Origin: Prinia subflava
Lineage: Eukaryota; Chordata; Aves; Passeriformes; Cisticolidae
Assembly (NCBI RefSeq): GCF_021018805.1
Contig: NC_086251.1
Span: 17,217,098 to 17,281,097 of the forward strand
Length of the DNA stretch: 64,000 nucleotides
Direction of reading: 5' to 3'
The notes under the pieces are model-generated. The model did not search any database. It was not told the DNA's origin and saw only the letters and a program-made list of their open reading frames with translations. The translations under genes were made by a program, and so were the position numbers. Shown in pieces: positions 53,758-64,000 of the stretch (position 1 is its first letter; each line of letters opens with the position of its first letter).

Positions 53758-56723
53758 TACAAGAGGGTATCCAGAGCAGTCTGTCTATTTCTGTTTGCCT
53801 CTTCTGTTCTCATGGCACCTTTGTTGCTTCTTTATTTTAAAACACACTACGGCTACTTTATTAGATGCTGTAAAATTTCTGGGGGAAAAAAATCCCAGTA
53901 TTTCTAAACGCATGGAACAGCCTTTGAGTCATTTGGTTATACCCACTAGAAGAATTTCCCTTATGCTGAGATTTCTGGAATGCAAACCACTGCCTCCTGA
54001 CTTTGTAACTCCTTAATCCTTTATTTTGGCTAAATGATTCTCACTTAGGAGAGTTTGTCAATCACTCAATTAAAACCTCCTTCAACAGAGACACCGTTCC
54101 TTCTCCCCCTCCAGCCTCTGAAGGCAAAGCAACAAAACACTCAGAAAGAGAAAGAAACTCCAAGAGGGTGATAAGTGTGAGTTTTGATCTTTTCTCTTTC
54201 AGAAGAACTGTGCTTGATGCATTTGATGAAGTGAGGCAAACTTGCTGTTAACAGCTCAGTGATTTTAAGTGTCTTGTCTGGTATATGTCTGGGACTGCTG
54301 GATAGCATCTCTTATTTATTTGTTTTTAAAACCATCTTTTTCTTCTTTCTGAAACTCATCTCTGAATGTCATGCTCACAATCATCTATGCATCCAACCAT
54401 GACCACGGATCTTCAGTGCTGAGTGCTTGTTCAGTCTCCTTTAACACTGCTGATGGGATGGCATTTAAACAAAATAGCAAAAAAATATCAACACATATGG
54501 AGAGGGATTCCAGCAGTGAAGCAGCCCGCTCACCTGTACAACCACAGGCACTCAGAGGCTGTGAACATATTCTTGTACTTCTCGAGAAGAAAAGCAAATG
54601 CAAATTACTAAATAGTCATCAGCCATCAATGCTTCCATTCCCATCATAAGAACTGTTCATTATCACTGTTCTCACCTAGCTATGTACAGACACATTGACG
54701 GGAAGACGAGGTCCACACCCTCTTTTACAGTAAAGAAAATTAGAGACTCAGCATGAAATTATCAGCTTCAGGCTGCAGAGCCACAACAGGAGGTTTTTCA
54801 CAATCCCGAGTTTCAGGAGTATGTGATGGAGAAAAGAAGTTCCTCATGCTGTGGGAAGCAGCAGGCTGCTCCAAGCAACCGGGAGATGATGACCAGACTC
54901 AGACAGCCCAGTCCACACTGCTCTCAGATAGGAGAACACAGCTACAGCGCAGGAGTGTGGTCACTGTGACTTCACTGCTCCCTACAGTCAAACTAGATGG
55001 AATAAAGAGAGCTTGGTTAAGCCTACCTGCATTTTGAAAAGATGGCAGAGGCAGAAGCAAAGAGGCTAGAGGACAGGACTGAATAAATCTGACTGTAATA
55101 CACATTATAGTTTAACAGCATCAGAGTAGAATGGACAATCTGTGGCAAGACAGCAAAGACAAGAATAAACATCGAAGAATGCACCAGCTATTAATGTGAA
55201 GAAAAGAAATGTTATTCATTTTGATAGAGGAATATAGAAGACTAGTCTCTGTTTTTCATACTTAAAAAAAAAAAAAAAAGATGTAAGAGCAGAGCTTTGC
55301 AATGAGATTATTTACATCTCCATGCAGGAGTGCTTACTGTCACCAACCATACTTATAAAGAAAGCTTGCAATAAGAAGGGCAGAAAGGAGAGTCAATGGC
55401 AAAATTTCTGCTATGTATTTTCCTATCCTGTACAGCACTCCTAGACTTCCATCTGGTGCTAGTTCCTACCCTAAAGATTAACAACTAAATTCTGTAAACT
55501 TGGCTAAACGTTGTATTGCTTGTACTGCTGTGACCTTCACAGACACAGGCTGTCAGGGTATGGATGAGAGCCACAGTTCCCTCCCATTCTGGTCAAAGAG
55601 TAAGATGCAGCTGGGTCTCCTCCTCTCCACACAGGGTTCTATAGATGTACACTGCACTCTTCAAGAATGTGGCCCCAAATCCACTGCCCTCATGGTTCTT
55701 GGAGGTGCAACAGACATTGCTCTTGGTCTCCTTTTGGTGACTTGCACCCTGTATCTACAGTCTACAGCATAAGGACTCCAGAACACCAGAAGAAATCCCT
55801 TTTCAGAACGGGCTGTCAGAGCAGGGCAGTCCATCACAGGTCCATCTAAATCGGTGAAATTAAGCAACAGAAGAAAATACCATGTTATTGTACCACTAAA
55901 AGTAAAAAGTGCCCCTCAGCTTCCAAATACAAGGAAATGAGCATTTTACTGAACTGTCAAGTCCTGTAGTGCCAGCAGTGATTATCTTTTTTTCCTCCAC
56001 CATATTATCCTTAATAGAGGTTGTGTATTCCCATGGCAATGCAAGCCATCATGAAAAGACTGAACCTGACAGGAAGTCCTCTAAACCAGCACATTATTGG
56101 ACAGACTGTTGGCATTTCACCCTGAGCTGCTACAGCAGCCCTAAAAATGTACTGCAGCACATAGCCTTCCATGAGCAGGACTTTGCCTAGATAAATTAAT
56201 GTATTTCATCCCTAGTTTGCCTGAAACAATGACTGATGTGCACTACAACTTCCAAATTCAAAATATCAAAAACCATTTTTAGAGAGCATAGAAGCAATGA
56301 CATCTGAAGAGGTTATTCAGTACCATTTTGCTGCACAGCAAACTCTATAGTCACATAAAGATTTTCATTATTTTCTCACACCTATTTGCCAGGAAACTAC
56401 AGCCCAATTGAGTGCTTGTGATCAAACAGATGTATACCTGACCCAAAACTGAGAGATGTCACACAAGAACCATCAGTGTCAAAAGGTACAAAACCTGGGC
56501 TTAACATTCTGACAGAACAGTTAAAAATGTTCATCTCTTACTGCCCCTCATGCACCCAAGAGTGAATCTAGTCTACTTGAAGTTCTCTGAACAGTGTTGC
56601 AGCAGCCCTTCTTATTAGAGGGTAGAAATGAGCTGAGGCACAGATTTTTTTGTTAAACATAGCATTAAAAGAGTCCTGGTTTATTCCTCTTCACGCCTTA
56701 GTCACCTTAACTCCAGCTATTCC

Positions 56724-56893
56724 CTGACTCTGGCTGCAGCAAGCTCCTGCTGTAGGTTTCCCTTGCAGGCTCTGACTGCTGGCTATTTCCTGCTGAACTC
56801 TGACTGCAGGGATCAGTGTGCAGACTCTGACTGCAGCTTTTACCTGGCTAGACTTTGACTGCAGGTTCCAACAACAGGCTCTGACTGCAGGCC
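56724..56893 (+). repeat. Degenerate minisatellite, 26-28 bp period
   Basis: The core CTCTGACTGCAGG (or one- or two-base variants) starts at 56744, 56770, 56798, 56825, 56853 and 56879, with a further weak copy near 56727. The spacings are 26, 28, 27, 28 and 26. The part between cores (for example ctggctatttcctg and cttttacctggct) is much less conserved. There are about six to seven units. Confidence 0.85.
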
Positions 56894-58170
56894 CACACTG
56901 ACCTCACAGCAGGGATTCTCTCTCCCCGGGATCCTGCTTCATGATTCTCTCCTTCATGTTCCTCCTCCAGGGTGACCCTCCCCTTACCAGCTCACCCCTC
57001 TTTGATCTCACTCATCCTTGTTGGATAGAGCTGTGACTCATCAGGGGCCAGGCTGTAGAGCAAATGCTCTTCCTTTTTATGTCAGCAATTTCACTTACAG
57101 TAGAGGCCTTCTAAATCTGAGTTTAATAGAATTTCCCAGCATTCTAAAAGTATTTGAAATACAAGTATTGGGGATGTCTTGGCTGTGTTTCACATCATTA
57201 GAAGCAATGGCTTCCAAAATTAGGTGAAATCTTCAGAAATATCCCAACTACCCAATTCCAGCACATTTATGTTTTTGGTAAGCTATATAGCTTCTTTACA
57301 GCCCTGACACAGGATCAGGTTACAGTGCTGGACACCTGAATTTACTTTGGAAGTGGTCCTTCCAGGAGGACTGTAGGAGCCAGAGCTTAAAACTCCTTGA
57401 GCACAGAAGTGAAAGGGTCTTCCTTGTTTTTAGTCATGGAAAAGGGTGGCAGATGTCACAAAGTAACTGCAAAAATAATACCTTTTTATAGGCCGCAGGG
57501 ATCTACTGATGTTCCTAATTGATAAAACTCTCCTCAGTAAAACACAGAGTCGTGGAAGATGGTTTCTGCCTTCTCTACACAAACCAGAACAGACAAAAAG
57601 TAGTTTGAAGGATTTTAACTGTTCTCTGAAGTGTTATTCTGAATTGCATTTCAGCTCCATTCAAGTCTACTTCAAAACTCTTATTTTTCTTCTATCTCCT
57701 CCTTCCTTTTCCCAAAGCCCCTGGAAACATAAAATTAAGAGTAATAAAATATCAATACCTATTAAACCAAAGCAAAAAAAAATTTCTTTTTGTCTGGAAT
57801 GTTGATGAACTGAAGCCTTCCAGGACCTTCACTTTGATGTTTTCAGAAACATCAAAAAGATCAGGCTTGTTATCCGCATCATTAGTGTGGCCTGAAGATG
57901 TTTAATACTCCAACACATACAGAAAATGCAGTACACAATCCCCCAATGGCCTTTGCCTTGTTTTTATTCCTTCTTTTTAAATTTTGTTTTCAAATCTGAT
58001 TTGCATTTCTCATTCCAAGCCATTTGCCTCTCTCCCACCCTGCTCCATCCTCTCATTAATTCACCAGAAGAGCTTTCTAGTGCTGACCTATTCCCCCTTC
58101 CTGAAGGGAATCGTATAAACTCCTTTCTACCCTACCACAACATAACACAACACACAGCATAGAACATTTT

Positions 58171-58262
58171 CATAGAATCATAGAATGGTTTGGCTTGGAA
58201 AGGACCTCAAAGATCATTTAGTTCCAACCACCCCTGCCTTTCACTAGACCAGATTCTCCCAC
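58171..58262 (-). mobile_element. CR1 3'-end stub
   Basis: The segment begins catagaatcatagaatgg, the complement of the CR1 terminal 8-bp repeats (two ATTCTATG units). It continues ttggcttggaaaggacctc, aaagatcatttagttccaac, cacccctgcc, then cactagaccagattct. The block between ctgcc and cacta is deleted relative to the usual family pattern. It is about 90 bp, non-coding and relatively young in appearance. Confidence 0.92.
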
Positions 58263-59105
58263 CAGGTATCTCTGCAGCCACTACACACGTGTCAGAGTCT
58301 GAAATGTTCTTTCACAGTGAAACCTCTTGCTTTCAGGGCTTCAAATTTCTCCCTGGGTAAGCACCTGAGTACTGGTTTCTTTTTCTGAAATTGCCACTTT
58401 GTTTGAGCAGGTAGCACCTTATGCACAACAGCTTGGAGAGAGGTCCAGTTATGTCAACAAAACTGTATGTAATTTAATTGAAAGCACTGGCATCAGACTG
58501 AGCTTGGAGTTTGATGATTAGTTACTTTTGTCCACCCTATTAAGCATAAGAAACAGGCAATAATCTTTGAGGACTGGTCAAGCAGAGAGATTTATTCCAA
58601 CACTATCAGGCTTCTTTCACTGCAAACAATATCATTATAAAAATATTACTACATGAAAGGACCTACCAGTAAGGCTAACTCTGCTCTGCTGTCCTTGATT
58701 AGACAGTCTCACGTAATCTTCTGAAAGAATTGATGCCTTCTATATTCCTTTGCCATGAGCAACCCTATTTCATCTGAATCTCTTCTGTAGGGACATCAAC
58801 ATCTATTTGGCTACAACATGCACATTTGTATAAGGCTATAACTGCTTAGAGGAGAAAACAGAACAGGTCATCACACACCAAGTTACCCCACAAACCCCAG
58901 CAGGTATGCTGAGTGTACCAGCACTGCAAACACACCATGTATTGCCTACATCAATACAACTCAGTGATAACAAAAGCAGAACCCCTGAAATATCTGAAAA
59001 CTAAAGGTTTTCTTTTCTATCTTTCATTATAAAAACCTTGGTTTCAAATTTGCCATGGAAAACAGTTCAGTTTCATCTGACCTTACAGACTGGAAGATGT
59101 GGTCA

Positions 59106-59156
59106 AATCATAGCTTGGAAGAGACTTTTAAAGGTCATCTACTCCAATTCCCCCTT
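59106..59156 (-). mobile_element. CR1 3'-end stub (short)
   Basis: The segments aatcatagcttggaagaga and cttttaaaggtcatctactc followed by caattccccc are the complement of the CR1 3' terminus (catagaat ... ggaagggacctttaaaggtcatctagtcc). It is about 50 bp and runs into an ATAGAT-type microsatellite. Confidence 0.75.
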
Positions 59157-59157
59157 G

Positions 59158-59205
59158 GGGATATAGATATAAATACAGATATAGATATTATAGAAATATA
59201 GGTAT
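59158..59205 (+). repeat. (ATAGAT)n-like microsatellite
   Basis: Irregular gatata, gatataaata and cagatatagatatta units occur directly after the CR1 stub. Confidence 0.75.
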
Positions 59206-60896
59206 TTCTTTTCCATAGAAGCACTATGTACTTCAGTGTGAGTACTCATTATTGGTACAGAGCAGAAAGGCTCTGTAGCAGATGGGGCAACCAGGAGGTA
59301 TTCTGCAGGTCCAGGAGGCAGTACTCATTTGAAAGAAGAGCAAAATGAGGAACTAGCACAGTATTTATCTGCAGTTCTATATGCCTGACCTTGCAAGGAC
59401 CTACAGTAAATATTTTTCACTTGGAATTAACCCTCAGACAACAAAATTCCACCACGATCCTTTAAAACATACAAAAGGAAAGATGTGCGGGACAGAATTT
59501 TTATGAAGTGATTAGAGGAAATTATTACTGCAGAATCCATCTCTGTCACATGCCTTTAAGAGCAGAGCAGCCATGATTGGTAGCCTGCAGAATCACTGTA
59601 TTGTTCCAGGTGTAGCTCTCTGATATAAATAGATCACTTTATAATGTGTTTGCACTCTGCCCTTTAAGGACTGTGTTCCTCCTCCTGTTTGATACACTCA
59701 GTTTAATAGCACATTGTCCAGCCTTGCTGAAGCACTGGAAGACTGCCATTCCTCACATACTGCACACATACTTTTGGCTGACAGAGCAAACAGCAGCACT
59801 GCTCTGCTACTAAAGAGGTGGGCCAAATCCAGAGAATTTTTAGGCTGAGGTACACTGGCTGTTGATCTCTGTGGAGTCATGTGCCTGTATCCTGGAATCT
59901 GGGACAGAGCCTTGGTACACAGCATCTTCACGAGCAATGCTGACAGATACTTATCCAGCCCAATTCTAAACTGAAAGTATCAGAAGGGGCTGGACAATTG
60001 ACCTGGCTGGTCAAGAACATACATATCCAAGCTACAGTAAAATGTACTTTATAACTGCAATGTGGCAATGCCAGTAAGCACAGGACATCAGACTTGAGAC
60101 CTAAGCTTTATTCATGCTTGTGTCCATAGCCTGCTCCATCATGTTTGCAATTCCTTTCACCTCCCCAGCCTAAATCAGTTCTCCTTTCTGCAGAATGGAA
60201 TTAACACAATTTGCTTTACACACTGAATGCTTTGAGATCTACCTCTTACAGCTGCTACATAAAAGCACTACTATTAAAGTCATTGTTCTGACTATATTTA
60301 GGAACTCTCTGTGTGAAGTGCTGAGGCACATTTCTAATGTCAGCAGGATATTAGAAGACCCCTTGTCTCACTGGAACAGCTTTAATGAGCTGGAAGTAGT
60401 TCAGTAGATGTTTCTGCTGCCACAGTGCTTCATAGCTTGTCCATATATCAAACAGTCTTGGAATATTTACCTTTTTTTCTCTGAACCCTCTTGGCTTCAA
60501 AGATACAAAGGCTATTCATGTGATTGGCAATGTGCCTGTATGAAAATCTGGGCAGCCTAACAACTTACTACAAGACGTGTGAAGATAAGGTGGCAGAGAG
60601 ACAATAGGAGGCAAATGAAATTCCATGTGTCTGAGAACTGGAAATTAAAGAATTAAGGTTTCATTGTGTAACTTCTTTCCAGATCCAAATCCAAACATTG
60701 TTTCCAAATCCAAAGATTACAGGGAGACACAGAAGACACAGGTTCCTATTTCATTCTTCACTACTAGTTGTCATATCTTGATGGAAAGATTAAGCAGTAA
60801 GAATAGCTAAGAATGCTACTATAATATTCTGAACTTTAGACAAGGCTAAAGCAATTGTTTAAAATGGCAATAGCTAATGAGACCTGGTATAAAAAA

Positions 60897-60937
60897 AGAA
60901 CATTTCTGTTCTATTGAACAGAACATTTCAATGTTCT
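60897..60937. promoter_or_regulatory. Cluster of four AGAACA/TGTTCT steroid-receptor-type half-sites
   Basis: AGAACA lies at 60897-60902 and 60920-60925, TGTTCT at 60907-60912 and 60932-60937. They form two inverted pairs with 4- and 6-base spacers. The canonical GR/AR/PR element has a 3-base spacer, so neither pair is a standard site. The segment is also a near-direct duplication of gaacatttc(aa)tgttctatt, and TTCTGTTC/GAACAGAA forms an 8-bp hairpin (60904-60923). Confidence 0.4.
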
Positions 60938-61169
60938 ATTTCCATTACTGAGAGAAAATACTCTTTCCTGTTTCTGTGCTTCTATCTCCACCACCTAACC
61001 AGAGATGCATGAATCCATCCCCAAGCAGGATAAATGACTGCTGCTGTGTCAACAGCCCCTAACCATGAGGGAGAAACAGGTACCAGCAGGGAGAGAGGGG
61101 CACAAGACATAATTAGCAGCTTCCTCCTCTGAGTGTATCCACGGTGGAAATGTTTACTTAAAAGACTCA

Positions 61170-61420
61170 GAAATGAAACAACAAATCTTTTATTAGCATT
61201 CAAAGCCATGTGAAATCCCAAGAAGTCTCTGCAAAGCCTGGCAGTACTAACTAATCGACCATCTGCATTTGCACCAGGAACACAGACGGGAGAGGGGGAA
61301 ACAAATGGGATCCTTTCTGTAGGAGCTTGCAAAGGGAAGAAAAGGGATACACGGCACGTGTTCCTGCTGAGATGGCTGAAGGACCAATTTAAAGGCAGCA
61401 TGCCCACAGGTTCCCTTCCT
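61170..61420. promoter_or_regulatory. Candidate conserved non-coding block
   Basis: The segment has complex, non-repetitive texture: cttttattagcattcaaag, ccatgtgaaatcccaagaag, aactaatcgaccatctgc, and acggcacgtgttcctg with a CACGTG E-box near 61355. It overlaps a 166-codon minus-strand frame (61482-60982) that starts at a non-ATG codon and resembles no family. A regulatory reading is only a suggestion. Confidence 0.25.
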
Positions 61421-64000
61421 CTAAAACAAATATTGAGGGGATACTTGAATCTAAACAAAATCCATCCTTCCAAGCTGTTCAAACAGCACTAGCAGAGAGG
61501 AAGCACAAAAATGGTGCCAAAATAAACACACAAATGAAATAGAAATTACCTTGAGGAAAGTTTACTGAAAAACACAGACAAGAGATAAGTGGTAGAGGCA
61601 AAACCACCAACTTCAGAGAAATTACACCAGCTTAGACCACCTGTGACACAAACCTTGGTGTGGAGAGAATGCATAATTAGACTGGAGAAGACTAAGAGCA
61701 TATTTTATTGAGTGAGGGAAAACACAAAGTGACAGAAGGGAATTTTTTGAGTATTACTTCTCCCATCAAGGTCTCTCTAGTTGAGTCACTCTTACCATCA
61801 GGAATTAAGCTTTCTAGTCTTGTATTTGTAAAATGGAGAATGTATTATCTTTATAAAACTCTTCCAAAACTACAGATAAAAATGTTAATGTAAGTGTGAA
61901 GAATTATTATTGTTGCTATTACTGAGGATGCTGTAAGCTCTCCTGTTGAGCTTCTGCCAAAATTGATCCTGTTCCTGACTCCATTTAAAACTGTGCTGGG
62001 GCATCTCTAGCTGTTTTGGCAGAAAACATATGAGACAGTATCTGCAACCTAAGGAGAAACACAATTATTCTACAATTTCTAGGAAAACAGTTAAGGAACT
62101 GTTAATCATAGCAACAACCTTTTCAAGATATGACAGAGTTCATTCCAAGCTATGGACCTGCATCACCCGTACAATCCTGTTACTGTGTTACAGTGCAACA
62201 CTGTCAGAATTAGTGGATTCACACAAGCATTAATAGGATTAACATACTTGTTTATCAGCTACTACACATACAATTCCCTAGACAACAATGCATTCCCATC
62301 ACTGGGATGAAGCATGGCAGCTCTTTAACTGTGCCACAACACAACACAACACTGTCAGTTAAAAACTGGCATCAAAGGCTCCTACATGCAGGAAACTCTG
62401 AGGGAGAGAGTCTGACAAGGCATAACAGCCTCTCTCTGGACACTGAAGTTAGTAACTCAGCAGTAAAGTTACTCTACCTTTTGATGCCCATGAATAGACA
62501 GGGGCTCAGCTCAACCTGTCATTTAAAGTTCTGTGGCTCCTGTATCGGATTGTCACACTGAATGTGTGTCAAGTGCTGCCACCTGAATCAGTGGCCTCAC
62601 TCCCAAAGCAGAGTTTTCTTCGATGATGGATATTCTAAGCTGCTGCTGCCTCGACCAACCTCACTTAATATAAAAATGACCACAAAATTTTAAACATTAT
62701 GACCACCAGAATCCAAAGCCACCCTGTCACAGATGTCATTCAAGGACCACTGCCAACAAAGGGAGGACTCCTATACTGTTCAAAAGGCTTCATACAAGCG
62801 AACTACAGCTAACAGTGAAAGCAAGGTCCCATTTCTTATTCATAACCAACAGTGCCATGGTGCACAGGACAGACTGTAAGCTTGGTTTCATCTCTATCAT
62901 AAACTCTGACCTCTCCTGCCTTTCCACACTAGGCAGAGAGCTCTCTTCCACTCATTCCCATGTCCTTGCACCCAGCAGCTCTCTCCCTTAGGCATTCACT
63001 TCTCCACAAGTTCAAATTACTGGCAGCAGCAGCTATTGGAAGAATTCACTACCTTCCTGCCTTCCTGTCCAGCTCTTCAGAAAGACAGGGATGGAGTTGG
63101 TGGTGTGGTTCAGCAAAGAAAAGGTTAAGAGTAAGGACAGAAAGAAGTGAGTGAAACAGAGATAATAGTGGTATCTGGTGAAAGCCAAGGAGAAGACTGG
63201 GGTGTGGGGGAGAAAGAAATTGTGAGACAATGAGGCATCAATGAATAAGGGAAAGAGAGCATGCCAAGAACTGAGCTGGCAAGCAGAGCAAGAGCAGAGC
63301 TAACATTACTGCTCCTGATTTCCTCACCTTCCACATCCAACTACCAAAAAGGAATCCAAGGCTGCTTGCTAGGGGTTCATTACTAACCCTACCTGTGTAA
63401 GCAATCTACATGCACTAATCACATTTATATCATTTAAATGATTTCTTTTAGAACAAACCCAAGAATAGTACCTATTGGGTTATACTGACCACTGCTTCCT
63501 GATCCAGTAATTTGCATAAATATTCTGTAAAAAGAATATTAAAAAAAAAAAAATCAGCTTCATGTACACCACAACAAACTGTTATCTAATCCAAAAAGGT
63601 CTGGTACAAATCTATCAGTTTTGTCAGCTGAAAACTGGCAGAACTGCAAAACCTTAGTGCTTAGGATGGTAGGGAAAACTGTTCCAGGGTTGTGACAGAA
63701 AACCAAGTACCAGAATAGGGAGATTTCAGTAGCTGTTGTGGGTTGGGATTCCAGATCACAGGGGATGCTCACGTGGCATTATTGCTCAACTATCCAAGAG
63801 ACAGCAGAGAGAAATTAGAAGTGGGTATTTTGACTCTAAATGCCTTGTTACTGATTTTCAAGTAGAAGCAACTATTGATGTTGTACTAAATCCTGGGGTT
63901 AGCACTGGGATTTTGGAAAGTAAGAACTACAAAGCTGAAGATGCTTTCCCATTACACAATCTAAAATCAGATTTGATATCAGCAGATTTTGATAACTAAT

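Noticed and set aside
55500..55772. 90-codon plus-strand frame with a hydrophobic C-terminal part suggestive of a membrane segment
   Set aside because: It starts at TTG, has no family resemblance, and hydrophobic stretches of this length are common in random frames.
60982..61482. 166-codon minus-strand open frame
   Set aside because: It starts at a non-ATG codon, has no recognisable domain, and lacks splice sites that would place it in a known gene.

Overview
The window is vertebrate nuclear DNA, almost certainly avian. Single-copy DNA dominates, there are no compact open genes, and the recognisable interspersed repeats are CR1 non-LTR retrotransposon pieces, the typical repeat of bird genomes. 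Two of the CR1 pieces keep the family's 3' end. A background of very old CORE-SINE/MIR-like relics also fits an amniote genome with few recent insertions. The species cannot be named from the sequence alone.

Only one protein-coding segment can be supported. It is a 95-bp exon on the minus strand at 2968-3062. Its translation matches the start of the kinase domain of the SAD/BR serine-threonine kinases, including the beta-3 VAIK lysine, and fits BRSK2 best. It has a clean polypyrimidine tract with AG before it and a GT donor after it. On this reading 1-2967 is part of the next intron, and 3063-64000 is the very long intron upstream of the exon. That upstream intron would then be at least about 61 kb and continue past the right edge. 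The first coding exon (through the glycine-rich loop) was searched for by eye and not found.

Layout along the intron. 3-14.9 kb is mostly unique AT-rich DNA with SINE-like relics. 14.9-15.7 kb holds a very old CR1 (minus). 18.4-18.6 kb is a short CpG-rich patch with a perfect 12-bp inverted repeat and a CTCF-like core, the best candidate internal promoter or regulatory element. 19.9-20.1 kb is probably a CR1 3' end (plus), followed at 20.4-20.5 kb by a block that looks like a conserved non-coding element. 28.6-28.8, 49.2-49.5 and 61.2-61.4 kb are further candidate elements. 34.2-34.6 kb has two MIR-like relics. 43.8-44.0 kb is a 185-bp T/G tract. 45.36-45.89 kb is the best-preserved CR1 (minus), with an internal 12-bp triplication. 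51.7-51.9 kb is an old CR1 (plus). 56.72-56.89 kb is a degenerate 26-28 bp minisatellite. 58.2 and 59.1 kb hold two CR1 3'-end stubs.

All other open reading frames are short, lack protein-family resemblance and look like chance frames. No tRNA, rRNA, CRISPR array, prokaryotic operon, intact mobile element or new multi-gene system was seen. The observations of most interest are regulatory and structural features inside the first intron of a neuronal polarity kinase gene.
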